A stretch of 64,000 bases of DNA from VXYL01 sp965243175. Lineage in GTDB: Bacteria; Pseudomonadota; Gammaproteobacteria; Pseudomonadales; Azotimanducaceae. The notes beneath the pieces were generated by a model. The model had not been told where the DNA came from, did not search any database, and saw only the letters and a program-made list of their open reading frames with translations. The first letter of the stretch is position 1, and every line of letters begins with the position of its first letter. A program made the position numbers and the translations under genes. Location of the stretch: assembly GCA_965243175.1 (NCBI GenBank), contig OZ251532.1, forward strand, positions 3,348,001 to 3,412,000, written 5' to 3'. Of this stretch, positions 57,629 to 64,000 are shown piece by piece.

Positions 57629-57657
57629 TTGAGAGGGGGACGCGGTAGGTGTACAGT
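57629..57657 (+). promoter_or_regulatory. Sigma70-like promoter of the cold-shock gene
   Basis: TTGAGA (57629-57634), 17-nt spacer, TACAGT (57652-57657). It would give a leader of about 120 nt before the ATG, as is usual for thermoregulated cold-shock mRNAs. Confidence 0.55.
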
Positions 57658-57785
57658 TCGCAGTGGGGATGGTTCGCGCGCGCTGTTGGCCGTGCTGGCG
57701 GCGTGGACTGCGGATCTTGGAGAGGCAACGGGATGCGTTCGCGCACGTGCGCGACGAACGTTGGCCTCAACGGGAGGTTGCCGAC

Positions 57786-58025
57786 ATGGCAAATGGCAAG
57801 GTCAAGTGGTTCAACAACGCCAAGGGGTACGGGTTCGTCCTCGCGGACACCGGCGGCGAGGATCTGTTCGTTCACTATTCGTCCATCCAGATGGATGGCT
57901 ATCGGACGCTGCGCGCCGGTCAGGACGTCACCTTCGACATCGAGGAAGGGCCGAAGGGGCTGCACGCCGTGAACGTGCAGATGATCGGCGATGCCTACGG
58001 CGACGACGAAGGGCCTTACGAGTAG
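57786..58025 (+). CDS. Cold-shock-domain protein (CspA family)
   Basis: A 79-residue single OB-fold protein with the RNP1 (KGYGFVL) and RNP2 (LFVHYSSI) motifs and the start GKVKWFNNAKGYG; the acidic C-terminal tail (GDAYGDDEGPYE) is longer than in CspA. It binds single-stranded nucleic acid and melts RNA structure. GGGAGG lies 9 nt upstream. Confidence 0.96.
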   Translation: MANGKVKWFNNAKGYGFVLADTGGEDLFVHYSSIQMDGYRTLRAGQDVTFDIEEGPKGLHAVNVQMIGDAYGDDEGPYE

Positions 58026-58043
58026 GAACCAGCCGCCGGTGCG

Positions 58044-59300
58044 CTACATCTTCTCGATGATGGCGTCGCCGAACTCCGAGCACTTGAGCAGCGTCGCGCC
58101 GGTCATCAGGCGTTCGAAATCGTAGGTGACGGTCTTCTCGGAGATCGCGCCTTCCATGCCCTGCACCACGAGGTCGGCCGCTTCGCGCCAGCCGAGGTGC
58201 CGCAGCATCATCTCCGCCGAGAGAATCAGCGAGCCGGGGTTCACCTTGTCCTGCGCCGTGTACTTGGGCGCCGTGCCGTGGGTGGCCTCGAACAGCGCCA
58301 CGGTGTCGCCGATGTTGGCGCCTGGGGCGATGCCGATGCCGCCGACCTGGGCCGCGAGCGCATCCGAAAGGTAGTCGCCGTTGAGGTTCATGGTGGCGAT
58401 GACGTCGTACTCGTCCGGGCGGGTGAGGATCTGCTGCAACATCGCGTCGGCGATCATGTCCTTGATGACGATCCGCCGCTCGGTCTCCGGGAAGACGATC
58501 TGGTGCCAAGGCCCGCCGTCGAGCGGGATCGCGCCGAACTCCTTCGCCGCCAGCCGATAGCCCCAGTCCTTGAAGGCGCCCTCGGTGAACTTCATGATGT
58601 TGCCCTTGTGGACGAAGGTCACCGACGACCGCCCCTCGGCGATCGCGTACTGGATGGCCTTGCGCACCAGGCGTTCGGTGCCGGCGACGGAAATGGGTTT
58701 GACGCCGATGCCGCAGTTCTCGGTGAAGCGGATCTTCTGCACGTCCATGTCGTTGCGCAGGAAGGAGATGACCCGGTCCGCTTCCGCGGAACCGGCCTCC
58801 CACTCCACGCCCGCGTAGATGTCCTCGGTGTTCTCGCGGAAGATCACCATGTCCGTCTTCTCCGGTGCCTTCACCGGGCTCGGTACGCCTTGCAGCCAGC
58901 GCACCGGGCGCTGGCAGACGTAGAGGTCGAGGTGCTGGCGCAGGGCGACGTTGAGGGAGCGGATGCCGCCGCCCACCGGCGTGGTCATCGGCCCCTTGAT
59001 GCCGACCAGAAACTCGCGCATGGCGGCGAGGGTTTCTTCGGGAAGCCATTCGTCCGGGCCGTAGACGTCGAGGGACTTCTCGCCAGCGTAGATCTCCATC
59101 CAGGCGATGGCGCGGTGCCGACCGTAGGCTTTCCGCACCGCCGCATCGACCACCTTGAGCATCACCGGCGTGATGTCCACGCCGATGCCGTCGCCTTCGA
59201 TGAATGGAATGATCGGCTTGTCGGGCACGTTCAGAGTGCCGTCCTCGGCAACGCTGATCTTGGTTCCGGTGGACGGCACTGCGATATGTTCGTAGCCCAT
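58044..59300 (-). CDS. icd: Isocitrate dehydrogenase (NADP-dependent)
   Basis: A 418-residue TCA-cycle enzyme converting isocitrate to 2-oxoglutarate. Seen: IPFIEGDGIGVDITPVM, the substrate loop TTPVGGGIRSLNVALRQ with the serine phosphorylated by AceK in Escherichia coli, FRENTEDIYAGVEW, KGNIMKFTEGAF, and ATMNLNGDYLSDALAAQVGG with metal-binding Asp residues. Length matches the enterobacterial enzyme (416). GGGGAG lies 9 nt before the ATG. Regulation by AceK is possible but no aceK is in the window. Confidence 0.97.
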   Translation of the reverse strand: MGYEHIAVPSTGTKISVAEDGTLNVPDKPIIPFIEGDGIGVDITPVMLKVVDAAVRKAYGRHRAIAWMEIYAGEKSLDVYGPDEWLPEETLAAMREFLVGIKGPMTTPVGGGIRSLNVALRQHLDLYVCQRPVRWLQGVPSPVKAPEKTDMVIFRENTEDIYAGVEWEAGSAEADRVISFLRNDMDVQKIRFTENCGIGVKPISVAGTERLVRKAIQYAIAEGRSSVTFVHKGNIMKFTEGAFKDWGYRLAAKEFGAIPLDGGPWHQIVFPETERRIVIKDMIADAMLQQILTRPDEYDVIATMNLNGDYLSDALAAQVGGIGIAPGANIGDTVALFEATHGTAPKYTAQDKVNPGSLILSAEMMLRHLGWREAADLVVQGMEGAISEKTVTYDFERLMTGATLLKCSEFGDAIIEKM

Positions 59301-59577
59301 CGGCGACTGCTCCCCCTGCGAAAAGCGGCGCATTGTACATGAGCGGCGCGATGGATAGACCGGCCAGGCGGCGCGAAGGCGAACGCCCCTTGCGGTGCCG
59401 ATGCGACCCGACAGGCGGTTTTTCGCGGTGTAGGCGAAGTCGCTAGACCGAGCCCCGTCTGCCTCGTACACGGGTGCGCGTGCCGGCGGCGCCTTGCGCT
59501 ACCATCCGCGGCCTGTTCGCTTGGCCGCAGGCGACTCCCACCTCAGTGCAGGGCAAGCGCCCTTGAACCGCATCGAG

Positions 59578-60795
59578 ATGACTGACTCCCAGCCCAGCAC
59601 GCCACCCGCCTACACGTACTTCTCGCGCTCGAAGCGGCCTTTGCCGTCGCCCCATCCGCTGGTCGTCTTCGCCACGTTCGTCGGCATGGGCGCCGGAGTC
59701 GTGCTCGGCATGAGCGCCTTCGTCGCGATGACCTTGCGCGAGGCGCCCGACGAACGGCTGCTGCTCTCGGTGGTGCGGGCGGTCGGCGACAGCTACGTGG
59801 AGGACCTGCCGCGCGCGCAGCTGGTGGACAACGCCATTCGCGGCGTGCTGGCCGGTCTGGACGATCACTCCATGCTGCTCGACGAGCGCGATCTGTCCAC
59901 GCTGCAGGAGGAGACGAGCGGTCGTTTCGGCGGCGTCGGCTTGGTGCTCGCGCTGGTCGACGGCTACGTCACCGTGGTCGAGCTGTTGTTTGACACGCCC
60001 GCCGCCCGCGCTGGCATCGTCGTCGGCGACCGCCTGATCGAAGTGGACCACGAGTCGCTCAAGGGGCGGACGCTGCGCCAGACCGTGGACGACCTGCGCG
60101 GCGAACCGGGCACCGATGTCCACCTCCGCATCCGCCGCGCCGCTGCGCCGGCGCCGCTCGACTTCGACCTCGTCCGCGACGCCATCGCCCTGCCGAGCGT
60201 GACCAGCCGCGCCCTCGCGCCCGGCTACGGCTACGCGAAGATCCGCCGTTTCAACGAGACCACCGGCGACGAGCTGGAGGCGGCGGTGGCCAAGCTGGCC
60301 GCGGAGCAGGCGCTCGAAGGCTTCGCCATCGACCTGCGCGGCAACTTCGGCGGCCTGCTGAAGGCGTCGGTTTCGGTCGCCGACGCCTTCCTCGAAGACG
60401 GCCTGATCGTCTACACCGAGAGCCGAACGGCGCGGGCGACCCAGCGCCACGAGGCGGGCGGCGGCGATCTTCTCGACGGCGCACCGCTCGCCGTGCTCAT
60501 CGACGCGGACTCCGCCTCGGCGGCCGAAGTGGTCGCCGCCGCGCTGCAGGACAACCAGCGCGCTGTCGTGCTCGGCGAGGCCAGCTACGGCAAGGGTTCC
60601 GTGCAGTCGGTGATGTACTTCCAGAAGCGCCGCGCCCTCAAGCTGACGACGGCGCGCTACTTCACGCCCGCCGGCACCTCCATCGAAGACGTGGGCGTCA
60701 CGCCGGACATCGACGTGCCGGCGAACGCCCACGAGACCACCGACGCCTACGAAGAGCGCCTGCTGGAACGCACCTTGGCCGCGCTCAAGAGCTAG
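59578..60795 (+). CDS. S41-family C-terminal processing peptidase (CtpA-like)
   Basis: A 405-residue membrane-anchored periplasmic serine protease: N-terminal transmembrane segment (HPLVVFATFVGMGAGVVLGM), PDZ domain (GGVGLVLALVDGYVTVVELL, AGIVVGDRLIEV), and S41 core with LRGNFGGLLKASV, the nucleophile region DADSASAAEVVAAAL and catalytic Lys in ASYGKGSVQ. It trims or degrades proteins after their C-termini. ATG 59578 was chosen; a TTG at 59563 is an alternative and neither has a strong ribosome site. The tRNA gene follows on the other strand. Confidence 0.93.
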   Translation: MTDSQPSTPPAYTYFSRSKRPLPSPHPLVVFATFVGMGAGVVLGMSAFVAMTLREAPDERLLLSVVRAVGDSYVEDLPRAQLVDNAIRGVLAGLDDHSMLLDERDLSTLQEETSGRFGGVGLVLALVDGYVTVVELLFDTPAARAGIVVGDRLIEVDHESLKGRTLRQTVDDLRGEPGTDVHLRIRRAAAPAPLDFDLVRDAIALPSVTSRALAPGYGYAKIRRFNETTGDELEAAVAKLAAEQALEGFAIDLRGNFGGLLKASVSVADAFLEDGLIVYTESRTARATQRHEAGGGDLLDGAPLAVLIDADSASAAEVVAAALQDNQRAVVLGEASYGKGSVQSVMYFQKRRALKLTTARYFTPAGTSIEDVGVTPDIDVPANAHETTDAYEERLLERTLAALKS

Positions 60796-60823
60796 CGGCT
60801 CTTCGACGAAGACGGGATGGTTT

Positions 60824-60900
60824 TGGTAGCTGCGGTCGGACTCGAACCGACGACCCCAGCATTATGAATGCTGTGCTCTAACCAGCTGAGCTACGCAGCC
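60824..60900 (-). tRNA. tRNA-Met (anticodon CAT)
   Basis: Seventy-seven nt on the minus strand beginning GGCTGCGTAGCTCAGC and ending in an encoded CCA. Anticodon stem CAGCA/TGCTG encloses loop TTCATAA, anticodon CAT. The T arm has GGTTCGAGTCC. Closed G-U/GC acceptor stem; elongator-type rather than initiator, since the initiator's unpaired first base is absent. A CAT anticodon could also be an Ile tRNA modified to lysidine. Confidence 0.95.
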
Positions 60901-61048
60901 ACGTCGGAAGGGCGCGGATTCTCGAAGACATGCGCCAAGGCGTCAAGAGGGTGTCGAGACATTCGTCCGCGACCGTGCGTTCGGCCAGCGCGAATGCGCT
61001 GGAGCTATCGGCGACGGCCTTGAGCACGGCGAGTCGCAGTGAGGAACC

Positions 61049-62011
61049 TCAAAGCGCACCTCGCCGGCGCAGCTGTTCTTCGAGTTCCGCGACGCGGTGC
61101 TCCGCCGCCTCCGCACGGGCTCGCTCCTCTTGGGCCTTGGCTCTCTCGGCTTGGGCTTCAGCGCGCGCCCGCGCCTCTCCGGCCCACGCTTGCGCCTCGC
61201 GGGCCCGGGACTGGTCGTAGTCGGGAATGTCCGTCCCAGTCGCCGGGTCGCGCCAGCGCATCGTCAGCGCCCAGGTCTCTTTCTCCGCCGACGGCCCCGT
61301 CCTTTCCGCCACGTAGGCCACCAACCCCAGCACTGCGCTTCGCACGCCGCGCTCGCCGTTCGGCAGCAGAACCTCGCCGAGCGGCTCGCGCCGCTCCACC
61401 GTCAGCGCGAACCCCCACAGGTCCTTGCCGACCCCGGCCCAGTCCATGCCGGTGGAGTCGAAGAGCAGGCACTCGCGCACGCCGAGCCGCTGGTAGACGT
61501 CCAGCTTGCGCCCCACGTCGTGCTGCCAGGTGCTCTTCGACACCACCTCCAGCACGAAGTCCGGCGGCCCCAGCCGGTCCACGTCGTAGTCGGAGCGCGT
61601 CGTCCGGCGCGGTACGTCGAGCGCCACGAACACGTCCGGCGACAGCCGGCTCTGCAGCGGCTTGCCGTGCTCTTTCATGCGAGGGGCAAGCCCCTCGCGC
61701 TCCCCGGCTGAGGGCTCCCTAAAGAGAATGTGCAGGTCGTCGCCCACCTCGGCTTCCGGGTAGCGGTGCATCAGCGCGTTGCGGGAGTACGCGGTGGCGG
61801 TGGCGTGCGGCGCCTTCACGGGGATTCGCACGTCCACCAGCGGCGGATCGAGGGAGTAGGGCCCGTCGAACGACGACGGGTCGTGCTGTTGCGGGTCGAA
61901 CGTCCGGGCGCGGCCATTGACTTGGCCGGGCCGCGGGACGCTCCCGGTCCTGCGCGGCGGCGTAGCCGGCGACCCCGGACGGGGGTGGAGATCGGAACGG
62001 GCTTCGGGCAT
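61049..62011 (-). CDS. Uma2-family (DUF820) protein with coiled-coil tail, copy 2
   Basis: A 320-residue paralogue of the protein at 11310: HATATAYSRNALMHRYPEAE, RLSPDVFVALDV, GPPDFVLEVVSKST, GRKLDVYQRLGVREC, then an Ala/Glu/Arg coiled coil. It has an extra short insertion (PSAGEREGLAPRMKEHGK). AAGGAGCAAGCG before the ATG closely matches the leader of copy 1, so duplication included the 5' region. Function unknown. Confidence 0.85.
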   Translation of the reverse strand: MPEARSDLHPRPGSPATPPRRTGSVPRPGQVNGRARTFDPQQHDPSSFDGPYSLDPPLVDVRIPVKAPHATATAYSRNALMHRYPEAEVGDDLHILFREPSAGEREGLAPRMKEHGKPLQSRLSPDVFVALDVPRRTTRSDYDVDRLGPPDFVLEVVSKSTWQHDVGRKLDVYQRLGVRECLLFDSTGMDWAGVGKDLWGFALTVERREPLGEVLLPNGERGVRSAVLGLVAYVAERTGPSAEKETWALTMRWRDPATGTDIPDYDQSRAREAQAWAGEARARAEAQAERAKAQEERARAEAAEHRVAELEEQLRRRGAL

Positions 62012-62554
62012 CGCTTGCTCCTTGTGGGCGTCGCCACGGAGTCGGCCTGCACATTGGCGACAGGGTAGCACGCGCCGTACGCGTGGCGGCCCGCGGCGCG
62101 GCGGCGTCGGGTTGTTTCGAGCAGGGTCATCATGGCGGAAATTCTCGGCACGCGCCGCCGCCCCGTCTACAGTGAAAGGCGTATGGGATGCCGCGGCGAT
62201 GTCGCACAGCCCGCACACTCGCCGACAGGCTCGCCAAAGCTGCGCCGGGCGTACGCCGCGCCGTTGCCGGCTCTCGTACTTCGGTGTGCGTTGCGACGGC
62301 GCCGCGCGCCCTTCTGCGCTGTCGGTTCGCAGAAGCAGAACCGCTCGCGACGACAGTCGACGTCGGGGAAGCGGACACGACGACTCCGGCGACCGACGCC
62401 GGCAACGCCCGCGGGCAGGCGAGGCGCCTGCGCCCGGTGTTGCCGCCCGCCGCCGACTTGGGATTCGTTGCCCATCCTGCGCGATGAGTGCCTTGAAACG
62501 TCGCCGCGCAGAGTCTATATAGGCATCCAACGCAACCGCTTCGGACCCTTTGAG
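62012..62554. other. Divergent intergenic region, uma2 copy 2 / yccA
   Basis: About 540 bp with open frames in several registers but nothing recognisable as a gene, hairpin RNA or repeat. It holds the yccA promoter near its right end and a GCTACC word (minus strand, about 62065-62070) in the position of the TACTAT word upstream of Uma2 copy 1. Confidence 0.45.
62493..62521 (+). promoter_or_regulatory. Sigma70-like promoter of the YccA gene
   Basis: TTGAAA (62493-62498), exactly 17 nt, TATATA (62516-62521): five of six matches in both hexamers. Start of transcription would be near 62528, giving a leader of about 27 nt. Confidence 0.7.
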
Positions 62555-63214
62555 ATGGCTCATCCGTCCGCTTTCGCTGCTCGCGCCCCTTCGGCGATTG
62601 AAATCAACAAGGTGCTCCGCAGCACCTACGCGCTGCTCGCGTTGACGCTGCTGTGGAGCGCCGTCACGGCCAGCATTTCGGTGGCGGTCGGCGCGCCGCA
62701 CCTCGGCTTCATCACGTTGATCGTCTTCTTCGGCCTGCTCTTCGCGGTCCACAAGACGGCGAACAGCGGCTGGGGGCTGGTGTGGACCTTCGCGCTCACC
62801 GGCTTCCTCGGCTTCTCGCTGGCGCCGCTGTTGAGCGCCGTGTTGAGCATGCAGAACGGCGGCGCCTTGGTGGCGCAGTCGCTCGGCATCACCGCGGTGG
62901 CCTTCTTCGGCCTGTCGTTCTACACGGTGACCACGAAGCGGGACTTCAGCTTCCTCACCGGCTTTCTGGTCGTCGGCGCAATCGTCATCGTCGCGTCGTG
63001 GATCGTCTCGATCTTCTACTGGACGACGCTGATGTCGCAGGTGTTGGCTGGCATCGGCATCCTGTTCGGCGCCGCGCTCATCCTCTGGGAGACCAGCGCC
63101 GTGGTGCGCGGCCAGGAAACGAACTACATCCGCGCCACGGTGGGCATCTACGTCGCCATCTACAACATCTTCAGTTCGGTGCTCTTGCTGTTCGGCCTGG
63201 GCGGAGACGATTGA
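62555..63214 (+). CDS. yccA: Bax inhibitor-1 family membrane protein (YccA-like)
   Basis: A 219-residue protein with seven hydrophobic helices and the BI-1 landmarks: NKVLRSTYALLALTLLWSA, the FSLAPLLSAVLSMQNG segment, and the C-terminal LYxxxxxLF-type end YNIFSSVLLLFGLGGDD. In Escherichia coli YccA interacts with FtsH. The ATG at 62555 starts the conserved part; the longer upstream frame crosses the promoter. A hairpin follows the stop codon. Confidence 0.93.
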   Translation: MAHPSAFAARAPSAIEINKVLRSTYALLALTLLWSAVTASISVAVGAPHLGFITLIVFFGLLFAVHKTANSGWGLVWTFALTGFLGFSLAPLLSAVLSMQNGGALVAQSLGITAVAFFGLSFYTVTTKRDFSFLTGFLVVGAIVIVASWIVSIFYWTTLMSQVLAGIGILFGAALILWETSAVVRGQETNYIRATVGIYVAIYNIFSSVLLLFGLGGDD

Positions 63215-63215
63215 G

Positions 63216-63233
63216 CGCACCCTGTCGGGTGCG
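63216..63233 (+). terminator. Hairpin after yccA
   Basis: CGCACCC-TGTC-GGGTGCG immediately after the stop codon: a perfect 7-bp GC-rich stem. The following T-run is short (GTTTG), so termination may be weak or bidirectional with the convergent NorD-like gene. Confidence 0.45.
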
Positions 63234-63285
63234 TGCGGGTTTGCTCCGCAACTCGGTAGCTTGATTCGATTGCGACGCAGGCACC

Positions 63286-64000
63286 TTAGAGGCGAGTGAG
63301 CTGCCGGTAGGCCTTCTGCAGGGCTTCCGGCAGTTCCGCCGTTTCCTCGATCACCATGTAGCGGTTGTCCGGGCACATGCGCCGCAGATAGTCGTGGCCG
63401 GCGCGGTCCACGGTCACGCAGAACGTCTCGACGCCTTGGCTCTCGGCTTCGCGCAGCGCTTTCGCCGTGTCCTGAACGCCGTATTCGTGTTCCCCCCGCT
63501 GCGGGCCGTAGTCGTGGTCCTGGGGAAAGCCGTCGCTGACGATCAGCAGCACCTTGAGCGCCGCGCCGCTCGCCAGGAGCTTGCGCGCGGAGTGGCGAAT
63601 CGCCGGCCCCATGCGCGTCGAACGCTTCGGCTTCATGGCGGCGATGGCGTCCAGCACGCCCTGGTCGAAGGGTTCGTCGAACTCCTTGGCGACGTAGAAC
63701 TCCACCGCCTCGCGCCCGTAGCCAGAGAAGCCGTACACGCCGTAGCGGTCGCCCAGCCCTTCCAACGCCGTCGCCATCGAGAGCACGGCCTCGCGTTGAA
63801 TGTCGATGATGCGGCGCTTGGCGGCTTCCGCCGCCATGCGGGCGGCGAAGTCGTAGTCGTCGTCATCGTCGAAGTAGGGGTCGCGGATGTCCTGGGCCGG
63901 CGCGTCCGCTGCGCTCGGCCTCTCCTCTTCTTCGATCACCACGTCGTCCGTGGAGGCCGACAGGTCGACCAGAAACGCCGCCGCCACGTCGCGGCGCAGG
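63286..64000 (-). CDS. NorD/CbbO-like VWA-domain protein, C-terminal part (truncated by window)
   Basis: The frame is open to the window edge, so only about 238 C-terminal residues are visible. The VWA domain has the MIDAS motif VDLSAST (DxSxS), RSTRMGPAIRHSA and VLLIVSDGFPQDHDY, with a long acidic insertion (DPYFDDDDDYD), as in NorD/CbbO proteins. Those pair with a NorQ/CbbQ AAA+ ATPase to activate nitric-oxide reductase or Rubisco. The target here is unknown. Confidence 0.85.
   Translation of the reverse strand, partial: LRRDVAAAFLVDLSASTDDVVIEEEERPSAADAPAQDIRDPYFDDDDDYDFAARMAAEAAKRRIIDIQREAVLSMATALEGLGDRYGVYGFSGYGREAVEFYVAKEFDEPFDQGVLDAIAAMKPKRSTRMGPAIRHSARKLLASGAALKVLLIVSDGFPQDHDYGPQRGEHEYGVQDTAKALREAESQGVETFCVTVDRAGHDYLRRMCPDNRYMVIEETAELPEALQKAYRQLTRL

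Noticed and set aside
62132..62554. N-terminal extension of the YccA protein or a separate small gene
   Set aside because: The in-frame upstream sequence is unlike BI-1 proteins and contains a good promoter just before the ATG; the translation is low complexity.

Overview
The window is GC-rich (about two thirds G+C by eye) and its housekeeping genes look proteobacterial, most likely from an uncultured gammaproteobacterium. The evidence is an Icd with the enterobacterial-type regulatory serine context, a YccA-type Bax-inhibitor protein, a TctABC solute uptake system, a FAN1-type nuclease beside an XPD/DinG-like helicase, a NorD/CbbO protein and a short cold-shock protein. The taxonomic call is inference. 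There is one tRNA (Met), no rRNA, no CRISPR array, no integrase and one intact insertion sequence.

Layout. 1-1747: 3' end of a giant leucine-rich-repeat surface protein. 1753-10864: metabolic genes (NadR-like kinase, ThiK/choline-kinase-like phosphotransferase, diiron oxygenase-like protein, CoxE-like VWA protein, a tightly overlapping PfkB / CPT-like kinase / sirtuin operon, a CNT nucleoside transporter, threonine aldolase, ExbD). 11310-18970: a Uma2-family protein, then a minus-strand uptake and catabolic cluster (alpha/beta hydrolase, M19 dipeptidase, SMP-30 lactonase, TctC-TctB-TctA). 19092-23269: FAN1-like nuclease and helicase, translationally coupled. 23315-27708: an expanded HEPN cluster in which each HEPN gene is paired with a small unknown protein; it also holds an AAA/DUF4143 ATPase, one HEPN copy with a nonsense mutation and several eroded copies.

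27849-44811 is the most unusual part. A consensus-like promoter is followed by a small leader reading frame carrying a 13-copy ACCA tetranucleotide tract. Two inner-membrane proteins with periplasmic OmpA-like domains come next, and then a 4787-residue secreted repeat protein overlapping the second by ATGA. Losing one repeat unit would extend the leader to a stop codon that overlaps the start of the first membrane gene (TGATG). I read this as a candidate phase-variable surface-protein export or anchoring locus. The giant protein contains a four-domain super-repeat of exactly 1461 bp. Directly after it lies a decayed, internally deleted copy of the helicase gene from 21 kb.

45683-64000: a small secreted Cys protein, an outer-membrane barrel, a GT-C glycosyltransferase, then a second candidate system: a membrane pseudokinase with PEGA and FGE-sulfatase domains flanked by two paralogous membrane proteins with TonB-C-like ends. 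An ISKra4-type IS lies just upstream of that operon. It has 36-bp inverted repeats, a 9-bp target duplication and a hairpin over the transposase ribosome binding site. The window ends with a GT2-GtrA glycosyltransferase, a cold-shock protein, Icd, an S41 protease, tRNA-Met, a second Uma2 protein, YccA and a partial NorD-like protein.
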